Made by a program: the position numbers and the translations under genes. Of a stretch of 64,000 nt of DNA, positions 52,215 through 63,719 are shown in pieces. Source of the DNA: Rhynchopus sp. YZ270_cl-10 (Eukaryota > Euglenozoa > Diplonemea > Diplonemida > Diplonemidae); NCBI GenBank assembly GCA_964035575.1, contig OZ037856.1, positions 1,116,001 to 1,180,000 on the forward strand, read 5' to 3'. The first letter of the stretch is position 1. Every line of letters begins with the position of its first letter. The notes under the pieces are model-generated. The model saw only the letters and a list, made by a program, of their open reading frames with translations. It did not search any database and was not told the DNA's origin.

Positions 52215-52859
52215 AAATTGTGCATACTAGTGTGAGTTATGGGCCTTAGCCGAGGTCTGCAAGCAAAGTATTCCCACACCCGGTGATGTGCTACACTGCA
52301 GCGGTCGTACTGAGAACCTCACTCTCTCTCTCTCTCTCTCTCTAAAATACAAATGTCGGGCAAAAAATACATTTTTTTTTTTTTGTGTATACAGATCCCA
52401 CGGAAAGTGACTGTCAAAAAAAAATACTGGCTGAATACCCCATTTTTTTGTTGAATTGCAAGAACATCGGGCAATAGGTTTGTGAACATTTGGAGGGCTA
52501 ATTTTTTTTTTTTTTGTCCATTTTTTTCAAAATGACACAGGCTGGGATTGTTCCGGAAATGCATTTAAAAAAAAACGCTGTTTTGGCGAATTCGCCATCT
52601 TTTTTCTTTTTCGGTTGCGGGAAGCACTGCTTTGAACGAACCTAAGGGGAAGTGGGGTGGGGGATGGGGGGGCACCGTTCTATTACCTTGCGCACAACAT
52701 GGTGCTGCAAACATATACTACAAAACTGACAAGACAACAACCCTCCCCTCCTAATTATCTACTTTCCCATACTTTCCCTCACCCCCCTCATCCATATCCA
52801 CATTCTTTTGCAGACCACCACCACCACCACCCTTGCATTTAGGTGTGTGGGGGTGCCTT

Positions 52860-53854
52860 ATGAAAGGTCATAGACCCGAGGCTGCGGGACAGATGCAACA
52901 ACAGCAGCCGGTGATGCGGGTGCACGCTGATGAGGAGGGGGGTGACTACCCTGCAAGCTACCCAGCAAGCAGACCTGCAAATGGGCAGCACATCCCGTAC
53001 GACGGCAGTGGGCGGGCAGGATACCCGTATGGGGGTCCTCCGCCGGCGTATGGTGCAGAACACCAGGTTGCGCCCCAGCAGGCTCCCGTTGCCGAGCAGC
53101 CACACCACCACCATCACCACCACCAAGCGCATGCACACGGCGCGGCACACCACCATCACCACCACCACCACCATGCGCATCATCATCACCACCACCACCA
53201 CCACCATGTGCCACCGTATGCATACCCACCGCCACAAGAAGAAGGCAGGCGTGACAGCAGAGAAGAAGAGGCAGCAACACCGGCGCCTGCAGTGCCCGAG
53301 GCAGAGGCCGGTGCGCAGCCAGGTGTGCCCGCACCGCATGCGATGTACGCGCCGCCGCCTTTCTCCATGCTCCCGCCGTACTATTATATGTACCCGCACC
53401 ACCACCACCACCACCACCATCATGCGCACGGGGCGGCTCATCACCACCATCACCACCACCATGCGCATGAGCATCACCATGCACACCATGCAGCTGCTGC
53501 GCACCACCACCACCATGCGCATGCGCATGCACACCACCACCATCATCATCACCATGCGCATGCGCATCACCACCACCACCACCACCAAGAGCAGGCGCAA
53601 CAACCGCCGGCGGAAGCGGCGCAGGCACATCACCATCATCACCACCACCACGCGCCCCCAGCGGCACACCATCACCATCACCACCAGCATCACCAGCACC
53701 ACCAAGCGCCGGCAACAGCACCTGCAGCAGCGCCGGCTGCACCGCCGGCTGCACCGCCAACAGTACCGCCAACAGCGCCTCGTGCGCAACCCCCGTCTAG
53801 CGACCCGAGGGTGCCAAACTCTGCATACATGCCGCCTGTAGAGACGCCACAACC

Positions 53855-53892
<38 letters not shown>

Positions 53893-53960
53893 CTGCAAAG
53901 CGAAACGCTCCGACTGCTGCACGAGAGGAGAAGCGTGGGAAGGGTGCGCAGAAGGGTCAA

Positions 53961-54029
<69 letters not shown>

Positions 54030-55013
54030 CAACAACAACAACAGCAGCAGCAACAGCCGCACCATCATCACCACCACCATCACGCGCATGCGCACGCACA
54101 CCACCATCACCACCACCATCATGCGCCGCCTCCGCACCACCACCACCATCACCACCACCACCCAGAGCATCAGCATCACCATCACCACCACCACCACCAT
54201 CACCAACACCAGCACCACCCCGAGCCGCACCATCACCACCACCATCACCACCAGCATCAACACCAGCATCAGCATCAACATCAACATCAAAATCAGCAAA
54301 ACCCCAAGCAAAAGAAGCAAAAGAAGGGTGCGCCTGGGGCTGCCCCAGTCAAACAAGAGGAGCATGCCCTTGGCTCGCGTGCAGGATGGGGAACCAGAGG
54401 GGCGGCAGCCAGCGTCGAGACCGCACATGCAAACAAAAACTTCCCGAACGAACCGGTTTTCAAAGGTGCGAACAAACACGAGGACAAGAAGAAGAAGGGT
54501 GCGCCTGACTTCCACGGGGTCATCCCTGCCCGCGACGATCCTTCCTTCAAGGGTGTGAAGGGGGGGAAGAAGGGGGCAAAGGGGGCGAAGGGGGACGCGA
54601 AGGCGAAAAAGAATGGAGCTGACGTGGAGAAGAAGGTGGAACCTGAGGTTGAAGCTCCCGCTCCTGTGGAGAGCAAGCCTGAGGTACCGGCACCGAAGCC
54701 GAAAAAGCAGAAGGCTAAAGCGAAGAAGGAGGCTGCTCCCGTGGAGAAGGAGGTTGAGAAAGAAAAAGAAAAGGAAAAGGACGCCACTGCCAGATACGTG
54801 TCCCCTTCTTCAAGAGCCGCCCCTGCGAAAGAAGTACCACCTGCCGATGCATCACCCGCAGCAGACACCACTGCTCCTGTTGTCGACACAGACGCGCCCA
54901 AGGCACCCCAGCAGCCCGTCCCTGTCCAGAAATCCTCTAACGCCTCCAAAAAGAAGAAAAAAGGCGCAAACTACTCCGAGAATATACCTCCCCAGCAACG
55001 TCACACTGGATAA
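52860..55013 (+). CDS. poly-His/poly-Gln protein with basic C-terminus
   Basis: A 717-residue single-exon protein from the first ATG in frame. Residues ~80-480 consist of histidine runs (up to ~11 His, often split by Ala) and two long Gln runs (near 53850-53890 and 53958-54056), with Pro/Ala linkers. CAC and CAT are mixed, so the His runs are not simple slippage tracts, whereas the Gln tract is mostly CAG/CAA. Residues ~500-717 are Lys/Ala/Pro-rich with clusters such as KKKKKGA and KAKAKKEAAP, and end QQRHTG. The C-terminal half (GSRAGWGTRGAA, EPVFKG) recalls RNA-binding scaffold tails, but no domain is certain. His runs can bind metal ions and in human proteins direct nuclear speckle localisation; either is possible here. 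Confidence 0.85.
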
Positions 55014-57103
55014 ATCTGTGGGGGGAAGTGTTTGAAGTGTCTGGGGGAGGGGGGCATTTTATTGAAGAATAAGAAGGGGGAAATGATGGCGGGAAATGGA
55101 GGGGATAGGGGGGGAACGAAAAAACAACAAAAAAAAACAAATCTCATTCTCACCGAAGACAATTTAGAGGAGAAACAAAAAAAAAAACATTTTTTTTTTT
55201 GAGGTGGCCGAAGTTCATCTTAGCTTTTCTTGAGGGGAGGAGGCGTGTGGGAGGGGGAAAGATACATCAGATTGGGTTAGGTTGAAAGCGGTGTGAGGAA
55301 GTTCCTCAAAGTGAACCATTACCCATTTGTGCGTGTGAGGGAAAATTCCAAAAAAAAAAGTAAAATGAAGGCAGATCAATAAAGTGTGTGTTTTTTTTTT
55401 TGTTTTAGCTGCTTTTTTTGGGGAGGAAATTGGACTCTTGCTTCTGTGGTACTTACTCGGTATTCCAGAATGAGGGGGAGTATTTTATTGTGCTTTCATC
55501 CGGATGGCTGGTATCGTACGTAGGTCAGTCGGAAGTGCCTGCATTAATAACTTCACTTTTATTGATCTGAAACAAAAGATGAGGTGAGGAAAATTCATCT
55601 TTCAACTTTTATTTTCTGTTGTGCGCGCAACATTGCCATCGAATAGCCGTCTCGTAAAAAAAAGAAAAATTCTGTTGTAGTCTGAAAGAATCTTGAGGGA
55701 GGAGGAAGAAGAGGGCAAATCAAGTATTCGGTGCTTTGTTTTTTGGTCAATCAAAACTCCCATACGCAGACTCTCTCTTTACAGCAAAAGGGGTGGGGAA
55801 TTGGAGGGGTTTGTTGAGTGTCTTTGTGGAGAACTGGATCGTTTGGTGGGGACCCGATCAAAAAAAAAAAACAAAAAACAAGAACAAAAAAAAGGGCAAA
55901 AAAAGTGAGAGAAGAAAAAAGCAAAAAAGGGGTTTAAAAAAACGGTTTGGGTGGATGTTCTAAAAAAAAAGAGAAAGGGTATTTTTTGTTGTTGTGTGGG
56001 ATAAAAAAATAGTGATAGGAAGACGCAGGGGATCAATGAAAAAAAAAAAGGCGTTTTGAGAAATTGTTCTTCCTTGTTTGTTTTTTGATAAAATTTTTTT
56101 TTGAAAAGAAAATGGAAAAAAAAAAAATAATGCCAGACTACGTTTGTTTTCATTCTTATGGCAAGCATTGCACGATCCGCGTTTTTTAGGTGTGTGTAAT
56201 ATTCTTTGTTCGTGTTTTCCTCCCCCCCCCCCCACTTTATCAAATCTGTGCGGAATATGGGGTGACACAAACATCTTAGTTACCCTTTCCACCCCCCTAC
56301 TCCCCCCTCGGAAGAAGTCCGTGTACATGCAGAAGCGGACCCATTTTTTTTCTTTTATTTTTTAACCCCTTTTCCAGAGCGTTGTTCCCGCACGATATGT
56401 ATCGTGGTAAATAGAGGTGTGTGCAGAGAGAGAGGCAAATTGCATCTTAGTGAAGTTCTTTTTGTTTACAAAAGAACGTCATTCGTAATAATGGGGTCGT
56501 GGGTTCAATCCCCACAGTGAACTCCACTGCAACGTCTTGGGCTGGACGTTAAATTGCATCCGGGGGGGCCTTTTGTGATTCCTCCTAATACTCTATGAAA
56601 GGGTAAAAGATGCTGGGACGGGCTTCCACACACAGTGAAAAGGCCGTAGTGGGAAAATGGTTAGGTGTCTCCGGCAAGCCACTCCCAAAAAAGGAGAGAA
56701 ATGATATCTGACTTTCCTCGTGGGAGCTACCACAGTACTAAGATTCGAGGAAGGTCCCCAAATTAAAAAAATGAAAACAAAAAAAACAAACCCCACCCCG
56801 AAAATATTTAAAAAAGCGGATTTTCGCAAACAAAAACATTAGAAAAAGATGCCAAAAAAAAAATTGACCATTATATTTCCCCATTTCCAACCGAAAAATT
56901 CCAGAAGCTACATTGCGCAAGCAGAACTCTCTCACTGTTTGATAACCTGGTTTTTCGTATACCCCCATGAACGAAGGCAATCCACGTGACCCGCCATCCG
57001 TTTCGTGGAAACCGCTTTATTTTTTCTGCACTATCAAAAAACAATATTTCAATTTAGACAAAAAAGCCCCTCTCCCCCATCCCCCCACCCCCCTCTCTAC
57101 ACT
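55014..57103. other. gene-free region
   Basis: No supported gene in 2.1 kb. It is rich in A and T runs and includes short RF-C-like cores (55200, 55585), and a tRNA-like T-arm at 56499. AATATTTCAATTTAG ends at 57057 as a possible acceptor for SPT5. Confidence 0.5.
56440..56560 (+). repeat. tRNA-derived (SINE-like) remnant
   Basis: GTGGGTTCAATCCCCAC (56499-56515) is a perfect T-stem-loop and B-box, followed by AGTGAACTCCA, which looks like an acceptor strand with CCA. No matching 5' acceptor strand or D-arm is found upstream, so it is not a working tRNA gene. Confidence 0.4.
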
Positions 57104-60100
57104 ATGTCGAGCGACGATGACGACATGGTATTGGAACGGAAGGTGAAAAAGTCGAAGAAGGAGAAAAAAGAGAAGAAGTCGAAGAAAGAAAAGAAGCGCA
57201 AACGGCGTGATGACTCGAGCGATGAGGAGGTGATTGGGATGGAGGACTTGGGGCAGGGATCTGAGGAGGATGATGTCACAAGCAGTGCGGGGAGGAGCAT
57301 GGAAGGGACGGAAGAGGGTGATGAGAAGGATGACGAATCTGACAGCATCAGCGTGGGGCGGAACGCCCTCCCAGATCGTATGGGTGCAATGCAGGCGCGT
57401 CTCGAAGCCATCAAAAACCTCACCGAAGACGAAATCAAAGCCCTCGACATCTACGGCACAGGCGACGCACAAGACGGTGCCGACGGCCCCGCCTCAGACG
57501 ATGACGACTATGGCCAAGACTACCAAGCCCCGCAATACACAGAAGCTGACCAAGCAATGGAAGGTAAATACCCCACCATTGCAGACCCAAAGCTCTTCAT
57601 GGTCCGCGTCAAGGGAGGGTTCGGGCGGACACTTTGTGCTCAGGTATGAATGACGAGATGCAATATAGCAGCTTTTAATGCAGTACTGTTCTGAGAATCC
57701 TGAGTATCCTGGAGATTAAAAGACACTGCCACAAGAGGATTTTGTATATCAAGACACATTTAAATGGGGGGTTTTGAATTTTTTTCTACACAGATTATGT
57801 ACAAATGCCTGACACGAGCGGCGCGTGGACAAGACATGATGATCAAGAGTGTCTTCTGCAGAGACCACTTGTCCGAGTACATCTACATCGAGGCGCACAG
57901 ACAGGCGCACGTTCTTAACGTTATTTCGGGTCTGCAAGGTGCGTGGCGGAACCGTATCACGTTGATCCCTGTGCAGGAGATGCCTAGCACGTTGGCACCG
58001 GTGAAGGAATCACACAAGGTGAAGAAGGGCTCGTGGGCGCGGTTCAGGTACGGCCTGCACAAGGGCGACCTGTGCAAGATCATCGACATCAACGACTCGA
58101 AGGAGGTGTTCGAGATTGAGGTCATCCCGCGTGTCGACTTCGAGAAGCTCTTCGACACAACAGAAGGTGCGGGCTCTGCCTTCAGAGTGCAGAAGCTCAA
58201 AACCCGTACACGTCCGCTGCAACGTTTCTTCACAGACGACGAGTTCAGACAGACGCGCATGTCCTATGGCGACACCAAAACCATCCAGGCCTACGCAGAA
58301 CAACAGGAAACGCTCGCAGCGGAGGGAAAGGAGTCCAAATCCGACATCCAATGCCTCGGCAAGAAGTTCTCCTTTTCTGGTATGTAAAAGAAAAAGAAAC
58401 GCAAACACGGCAACCTCTCTTCCCAGGTCACGAGATCAAGACAATCAGACAAAACGCCGTGTACACCGACAGAAGGCTTGTGAACATGACAACGGACGAT
58501 CACATCCGGTTTGAACGTGGAAAGATCCCGCAGTCGAACAGAGACCTGAAGCGTCTGCTTGAGATCCGTGAAGTGGACTTGGTGGTTGGCGACAAGATCA
58601 GGGTTGTGCAGGGAGAATTGAAGAACACGTCTGGGTTTGTGAAGGAGATCATCGAGGAGGTAACGGGCACAAACTACCTTGTGCAGCTGGACGTGCTGGA
58701 GGAGGCGATTCCGCTCACGAAGGAGGACCTGCAGAAGGTGATCGAGAACGGACGCCACGTCAAGATTATTACCGGCGGGCACAAGGGCGAGACAGGAATG
58801 GTTGTTGACGTGCACAACGACAAGGTCCGTGTCTACTCGAGCAGGTATGTTGCGCAGGTAGTTCAGCGACCGACTCCGTGATTCGGCGTTTTGCTCTATT
58901 TTGTCACTTCCTTGCACACCATCACACCACACCACAGACAAGGCGCAGAATACGAAGTCTTCATGTCGGACGTGATCGAGTCGAAAGAGATGTCTGCCAC
59001 AACACCCACCTTCGGGCAGTTTGAGGTGTACGAGCTTGTGAAGATCCGTGGGACCTCAAACGGGATGATCCTGAAGATCGAGAACGGGCTGTTCACACTG
59101 CTGACGAACCTGGGTCGCTGTGTGACGGTGCACTATGCAGAGCTGCAGTATGTCATTGCGTCGACACGTATGTCGCAGCAGCGTAAGGGACGTCGCCAGA
59201 CAGGTCTCGACAAGTTTGGTAACGAGATCCAGCAGGACGACATGGTGCGTGTGGTGGCGGAGAAGAGTCTGTGGTACGGTAAGATTGCAAACGTGCGGCA
59301 CGTCTTCCTCGACACTGTCTGGCTTGAGGCGAAGGACGTGCTCGAGAACATGGGTTTCTTCGTGCTCACACGAAGCGAGGTCTGGCTTGTCGGTGGGGAC
59401 AAGCATCAGGCAGACATGAGTCTTGAGTCCTACGAAAAGCCTGTCAAGAAGACGCTCGACGCGATGGAGCTCCAGCTTGGTGCGGTTGCAGACACCAACG
59501 CAAAGAAGCAGCGCAGGAAGGAGCGCGACATGCTCTCGCTTGTGGGCAAGCGTGTGCGCATTGATAAGGGTTACTACAAGGGGTTCCTCGGGGTTATCAC
59601 TGCCATTCATGGTGACCAGGTGCGTGTGGAGATGCACACTGGTGAGATGGGTTTAACGGTCCCTCTGAATGATGTGAAGGAGGTGGGCATCCACGACGCG
59701 TTGGCGACGAAGGAGCAGGTGGAGACGAGGATGCGCATTGACGCTGTGCAGAAGAAGGTGGTTGGGGAGGCGAAGCCGGGCGACAACTTCATGGACATCG
59801 AGCGCTACTCAGATGCAGGCACGGAGGTGCCGTCTGCGGCAGACTGGCAGACAAACTACTCCTCGCAGATGTCAGGAGCGAGCAAGCCACGCTCCCTCGC
59901 ACCCTCCAGCAGCCGCAGCCGTGCAGGCTCGCTTGCAGGCTCGCTTCCCGGCTCGCTTGCCGGCTCGCTCACAAGCACAGGCTCCAGAAAGCCTCCCTCC
60001 AAGCGCAGACGCCTAGGCGCCGACTCAGTAGCCTCAGGAGGCACCGCCATGTCGACAAGAAACCTGCTCGCACACCAGCGTGCCCTCACACAACCAGAAC

Positions 60101-60850
60101 ATCTCGACGCAGAACCCAAGAAGCTCAGCGCATCGTACCAATGGTGGATGGTGCAGAACTCCGTCGCAAACTGGGTGGTATGATATTATATTCACACTTT
60201 TCTCTAAACCATCCCAAAAACAGGACCCCGAGACACCAGACAAATCTCTGCGTGTAAAGCTGGTGCGGGAATGTGCCGACCCTCTGTACGTCATCGTCAC
60301 CCCAATCGAACAGTCCGACAAGGGGAGAGGCGAGCGGAAGGTTCAAGTGACGCACCTGCGGAAGGTATGCATGAACACACACACGGTCCACAACACATCA
60401 CCTTGCACACAGACGGACCCTGCACCCGGCCGCACAGTGGTGTCTGTGAACAGACCGACACTCCCGCAGATAGAATCGGTGAAGGGTATGGTTTTGTTTT
60501 TCCAATGGTACCCCATTGGCCGAAGCGGAAGGCATATCAGATTGTAAACCACAAAAATGGATGTCGGACGTCGGTTATACAGAAATGTATCAGTAGCTAC
60601 CACTTTTTTTTTTCTCGTTGGGAAACCCTGAAAAATGAATGTGGTTTGGTGTGAATGGGGCACAATAAGTGCGAATTACCCCTTCAGCCATGGTTAGTAT
60701 CCTTTTGATTGTCGATGGAAGGTACGCCGCAACACAACACAACCACACACAGGAGTGAACCTCTCGGACGCTGGTGATGCCAAGATCACAATCCAGGGCA
60801 CCTCCGGGTCGGCGACCTTCGAGAAGGGGCAGGTAATCGAGCTTGCTTAA
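57104..60850 (+). CDS. SPT5: transcription elongation factor SPT5
   Basis: Large subunit of DSIF, which with SPT4 clamps RNA polymerase II and controls pausing and processivity. Exons 57104-57643, 57794-58379, 58427-58844, 58938-60177, 60224-60364, 60413-60485 and 60753-60850 join in frame to 1031 residues. Order: acidic/Lys-rich N-terminus, NGN domain (FMVRVKGGFGRTLCAQIMYK... with HVLNVISGLQGAWRNRITLIP), then several KOW domains (KGSWARFRYGLHKGDLCKI, VVGDKIRVVQGELKNTSG, LVGKRVRIDKGYYKGFLGVI). The later Ser/Arg/Gly-rich stretch (SLAGSLPGSLAGSL) takes the place of the usual repeat tail. Short introns (46-93 bases) mix with long ones (150 and 267); the 150-base intron holds a short RF-A core. 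Confidence 0.92.
57722..57762 (+). repeat. RF-A core in SPT5 intron 1
   Basis: GACACTGCCACAAGAGG then ATTTTGTATATCAAGACAC. Confidence 0.5.
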
Positions 60851-61288
60851 GAATGACCTGGTTCTACAAAAAAAAATTGTAAAACCTCTTTTTCCGTCCT
60901 TGCAACATGCAAGCACGTTGAAAGTGTAATTTGGGGGGTTGATCCGGGTTGGGGGGAAGGGGGAACAGGAACTTCTGTGAGACGGGAGCGAACGAAAACT
61001 GGGGGGAGAAAGGGTAGGGGAGAAGCCCTATTTTGTTTTTTTGTTATTCCGAAGCTGCTGTTTTTTTTGTTTTTGTGTTTTTCTTCCTTTTTGATGAGAT
61101 CTCTTTGATATCACATTGGAAGGGAAAAAAGAATGTCTAAAAAAACAGCAAAAAAAAGAAAAAGGAAGGCAAAAAATGAAATGAAAAAAAACAGCATCAA
61201 AACATGGTCCATATGCTTCTCGTTATCTGTCTCCCGCTACCATCCATAGTCAAACCCCTCCCGCCCCACACAGAATACACAACTTACA
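60851..61288. other. intergenic region
   Basis: No gene; T- and A-rich. CCCGCCCCACACAG ends at 61273, a strong acceptor candidate 15 bases before the next ATG. Confidence 0.55.
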
Positions 61289-62724
61289 ATGGTCCAGATT
61301 GCCCCCTCCAATTCACTCAAGGTATGATTCATTTCTATCTAAGTATTTTTTTTCTCTAAATTGGTGTTACAGAAATCCTGTCAGGGATGTGTCATTTTAT
61401 GGATGTAAACCACGAAATGGATGTAGGTATGGTTGGGTGTCCACCCCGGCACAGTCGGTCATGTACTTAGGTACACTGTCACGAGAGGGCTTTGTATTTC
61501 AACTCTGCTATTATAATGTTCACCTGATTTTTACTGCGCACTGGGTACTGGCAAAAGTGTTCAAAGTGTCTTTGCCAACTATTAGAATGCATCCCGATCA
61601 TCCTACCACACAACACCCACCACACAGCTGATGAGCCAACAGGGCGGGGAGTTCTGGAAATATCATTACAAAAAGAACGCACGTCCTGCACGTTCGCACC
61701 TGCAGCTTATGATCGACCAGACAAACCCGATGCGCGACTGTATTGTCTGGAAAGACGTGGGCGACAGGTATGACATTCTTTTGAGCCGTCGCCGCAGTCT
61801 CATAAATTTGCGCCTTAGAAAAACGACTTATCCTCTAGAGCTCCCGTGAACACCTTCATGCCAAACGGCAAAAAAAAACAATATAAAAAACTGACCAGAT
61901 TAGTAAGGCCTCTGTATTACACCACGATGGAGAAAAGAAACTATAAAATTAAGCCAAAAGTGGAGTACAAAGCAAAATGCCTCTTTCAAACCCCACCTAC
62001 CACACTACCAGGGACTGGTGTGCGTCAGTCATGCTCTCCGACATCGAGGACGTCAGACTCGGACCCAACTCTAAAACGTTCCTCGACAATGTCGGGCACG
62101 TTGTGAACCCGAATATGTGTTTCAGCATGTATGCAACCACCACTTCCCCCCCCACATCTCACCTTTCCCTCCCCCTCCCCCCTTCATAACTCCCTCAACA
62201 ACAACAGCTACACCCGCGGACGCACTCTGGACCTTGAAGCCGTTCATCCTGAAGATTTGAAGGTTTGGATAAATGGTCTGAGGTATTTGGTGGAGTCGGA
62301 CAGACGTCGCTTTCAGCAGGGAGGTGGTGGCGGTGGTGGCGGTGGCGGTGAGTGGATGAATGCCCGCCAGCAGGGACGCGGTGGTGGGGGCATCCTTGGG
62401 GAGCTAGAGAACCATGTGGACCAGACGCACCGGCATGGTGATATGCTGGAAGGTATTGCCGACTGGGTAGCGATGAAACGCAGGTCCGGCTTTCCTACCC
62501 ACGTCCCCCGCGAGCCTGTCCCTGAAACACTAAACGTAGACCAAATGTTCCTTGCAGGGCCCTACCGCACGAATATGCCGCAGCCCCAATACCACCCACC
62601 CGCACAGCCCATCCCCTCGCAACTCCCTCAGTCGCCGTATAACCCTGCACACTGCCATAGCCCAGAGTTCAAGCAAGGGTTTGAAGAGGGGCGTGGTGCG
62701 TCGCTGGCAGGGCGGTCGGGGTGA
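61289..62724 (+). CDS. PH-domain protein
   Basis: Exons 61289-61321, 61628-61767, 62012-62128 and 62208-62724 join in frame to 268 residues. The domain runs from FWKYHYKKNARPARSHLQL through WCASVMLSDIEDVRLGPNS to FSIYTRGRTLDLEAVHPEDL and WINGLRYLV. The DI-x-x-VR-x-G and final W-x-x-GLRxL patterns are typical of phospholipase C-like PH domains that bind phosphoinositides, so a membrane-linked signalling role is likely. After the domain come a run of ten Gly and a Pro/Gln-rich tail. No catalytic domain follows. Exon 3 was chosen because only this frame restores the PH core. The first intron (306 bases) holds an RF-A copy. Confidence 0.85.
61411..61506 (+). repeat. RF-A repeat in PH gene intron 1
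   Basis: ACGAAATGGATGTAGG, GGTTGGGTGTCCACCCC, CAGTCGGTCATGTACTTAGG, TACACTGTCACGAGAGGG and CTTTGTATTTCAACTC are in family order. Confidence 0.75.
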
Positions 62725-62972
62725 GAGAGGAGAGAGAGGGAGGGGAGGAAGAAGACATCGTTGCGATAATCTGTTTGGTTCATAATGGCCATTTGAGAAA
62801 AATTCAAACGAATTGTTTTGTACTTGTATTTTATATTTTTCCTTTTGTATTTATCTCTTCGATTGTTTAGAAAAAAAAAGACACCCTCTCCCATATTTTG
62901 CTCATCTTACCAACTTTTTCTGCTTGCCATCTCATTCCCTTCAGCGAACCCAATTTTTTTTTGAATAAAAAG
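62725..62972. promoter_or_regulatory. intergenic with acceptor-like site
   Basis: Short gap. A core TCATCTTACCAACTTTTTC (62902-62920, RF-C type) is followed by a pyrimidine stretch ending CCCTTCAG at 62944, 28 bases before the PDI ATG. Confidence 0.5.
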
Positions 62973-63719
62973 ATGCTTCGCCAGGCGCTGTGCCTGATGG
63001 TGATGCTGCTGGCAGCACCCACCACTGCGATGTTCGGAGGAAAGGGGAGCGCTGTCAAGGAGGTCACCCCGAAGAACATTAACAGCTTTTTGAAAACGCA
63101 CAAGCCGGTTATGCTGTTGGTCTACGCACCGTGGTGCGGACACTGCAAGGCAATTCACGGCGACTGGGAGAAGCTTGCACGCTCCCTCGATGGAATCGTT
63201 AAGGTTGGCGCTGCAGATGCTGATGCTCACAAAGACATTGGACAGCGCTTTCAGGTGAAGGGGTTCCCTACTATTAAGGCGTTTGGCATGACTTCTGACA
63301 AGAAGGGGAACAAGACACCGATGGATTACCAACAGGAGAGAAGCTTCTCGGCAATGAAGAAATACGCAACAGGGCTGGTCTCGAACAAAGGGGTGCAATC
63401 CATCAAGAAGCTCGATGCGTCCGTCCCGCATGTCATCCTCTTCACCCAGAAGGCGTCTGTGCCCCCGATGTTCTCTGTGGTCGCGCTGTCTCCGACACTC
63501 AAAGAAAAGTACTCCTTCTTCGTGGCAAAGGAAAAGGTCGACAAGAAGGCTATTGAGGCCTACGAAGTCCCTTCGTACCCGTCCATTGCAGTCATCGAGA
63601 AGGCTGACGGTGAGGAAGAGCCCACCACGAAATGGCTTGAATTCACAAAGGGAATGAAGTACAACGACGTCGCGGAGTTCATCAACGGAGGAAAGCAGGA
63701 GAAGAAGAAGAAGGAGTAG
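62973..63719 (+). CDS. protein disulfide isomerase-like protein
   Basis: A 248-residue thioredoxin-fold protein of the secretory pathway that forms or rearranges disulfides. Signal peptide MLRQALCLMVMLLAAPTTA; the ATG just after the AG at 62944 supplies it. A single active thioredoxin domain (~25-140) has the CGHC site at 55-58 in YAPWCGHCKA, and cis-Pro in GFPTIKAFG. A second domain (~150-240) has the fold but no cysteines, like the inactive domains of the P5/PDIA6 type. The tail is GGKQEKKKKE, with no KDEL-type ER retention signal. Function is firm; ER retention is uncertain. Confidence 0.92.
   Translation: MLRQALCLMVMLLAAPTTAMFGGKGSAVKEVTPKNINSFLKTHKPVMLLVYAPWCGHCKAIHGDWEKLARSLDGIVKVGAADADAHKDIGQRFQVKGFPTIKAFGMTSDKKGNKTPMDYQQERSFSAMKKYATGLVSNKGVQSIKKLDASVPHVILFTQKASVPPMFSVVALSPTLKEKYSFFVAKEKVDKKAIEAYEVPSYPSIAVIEKADGEEEPTTKWLEFTKGMKYNDVAEFINGGKQEKKKKE

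Larger units (their letters stand above)
50989..52859. other. gene-free region
   Basis: No supported gene. It holds the second fold-back MITE (51409), RF-A (51544), RF-D (52018) and RF-B (52150) repeats, and a (CT)n run at 52319-52342. Candidate acceptors for the next gene are AGs ending at 52813 (TTCTTTTGCAG) and 52842. Confidence 0.5.

Noticed and set aside
52839-54515. 558-residue Leu/Val-rich - strand frame
   Set aside because: It is the complement of the His and Gln codon runs, with no other content.
61846-62106. 86-residue frame in the PH gene region
   Set aside because: It is intronic or out of frame; only the 62012 exon frame restores the PH-domain core.
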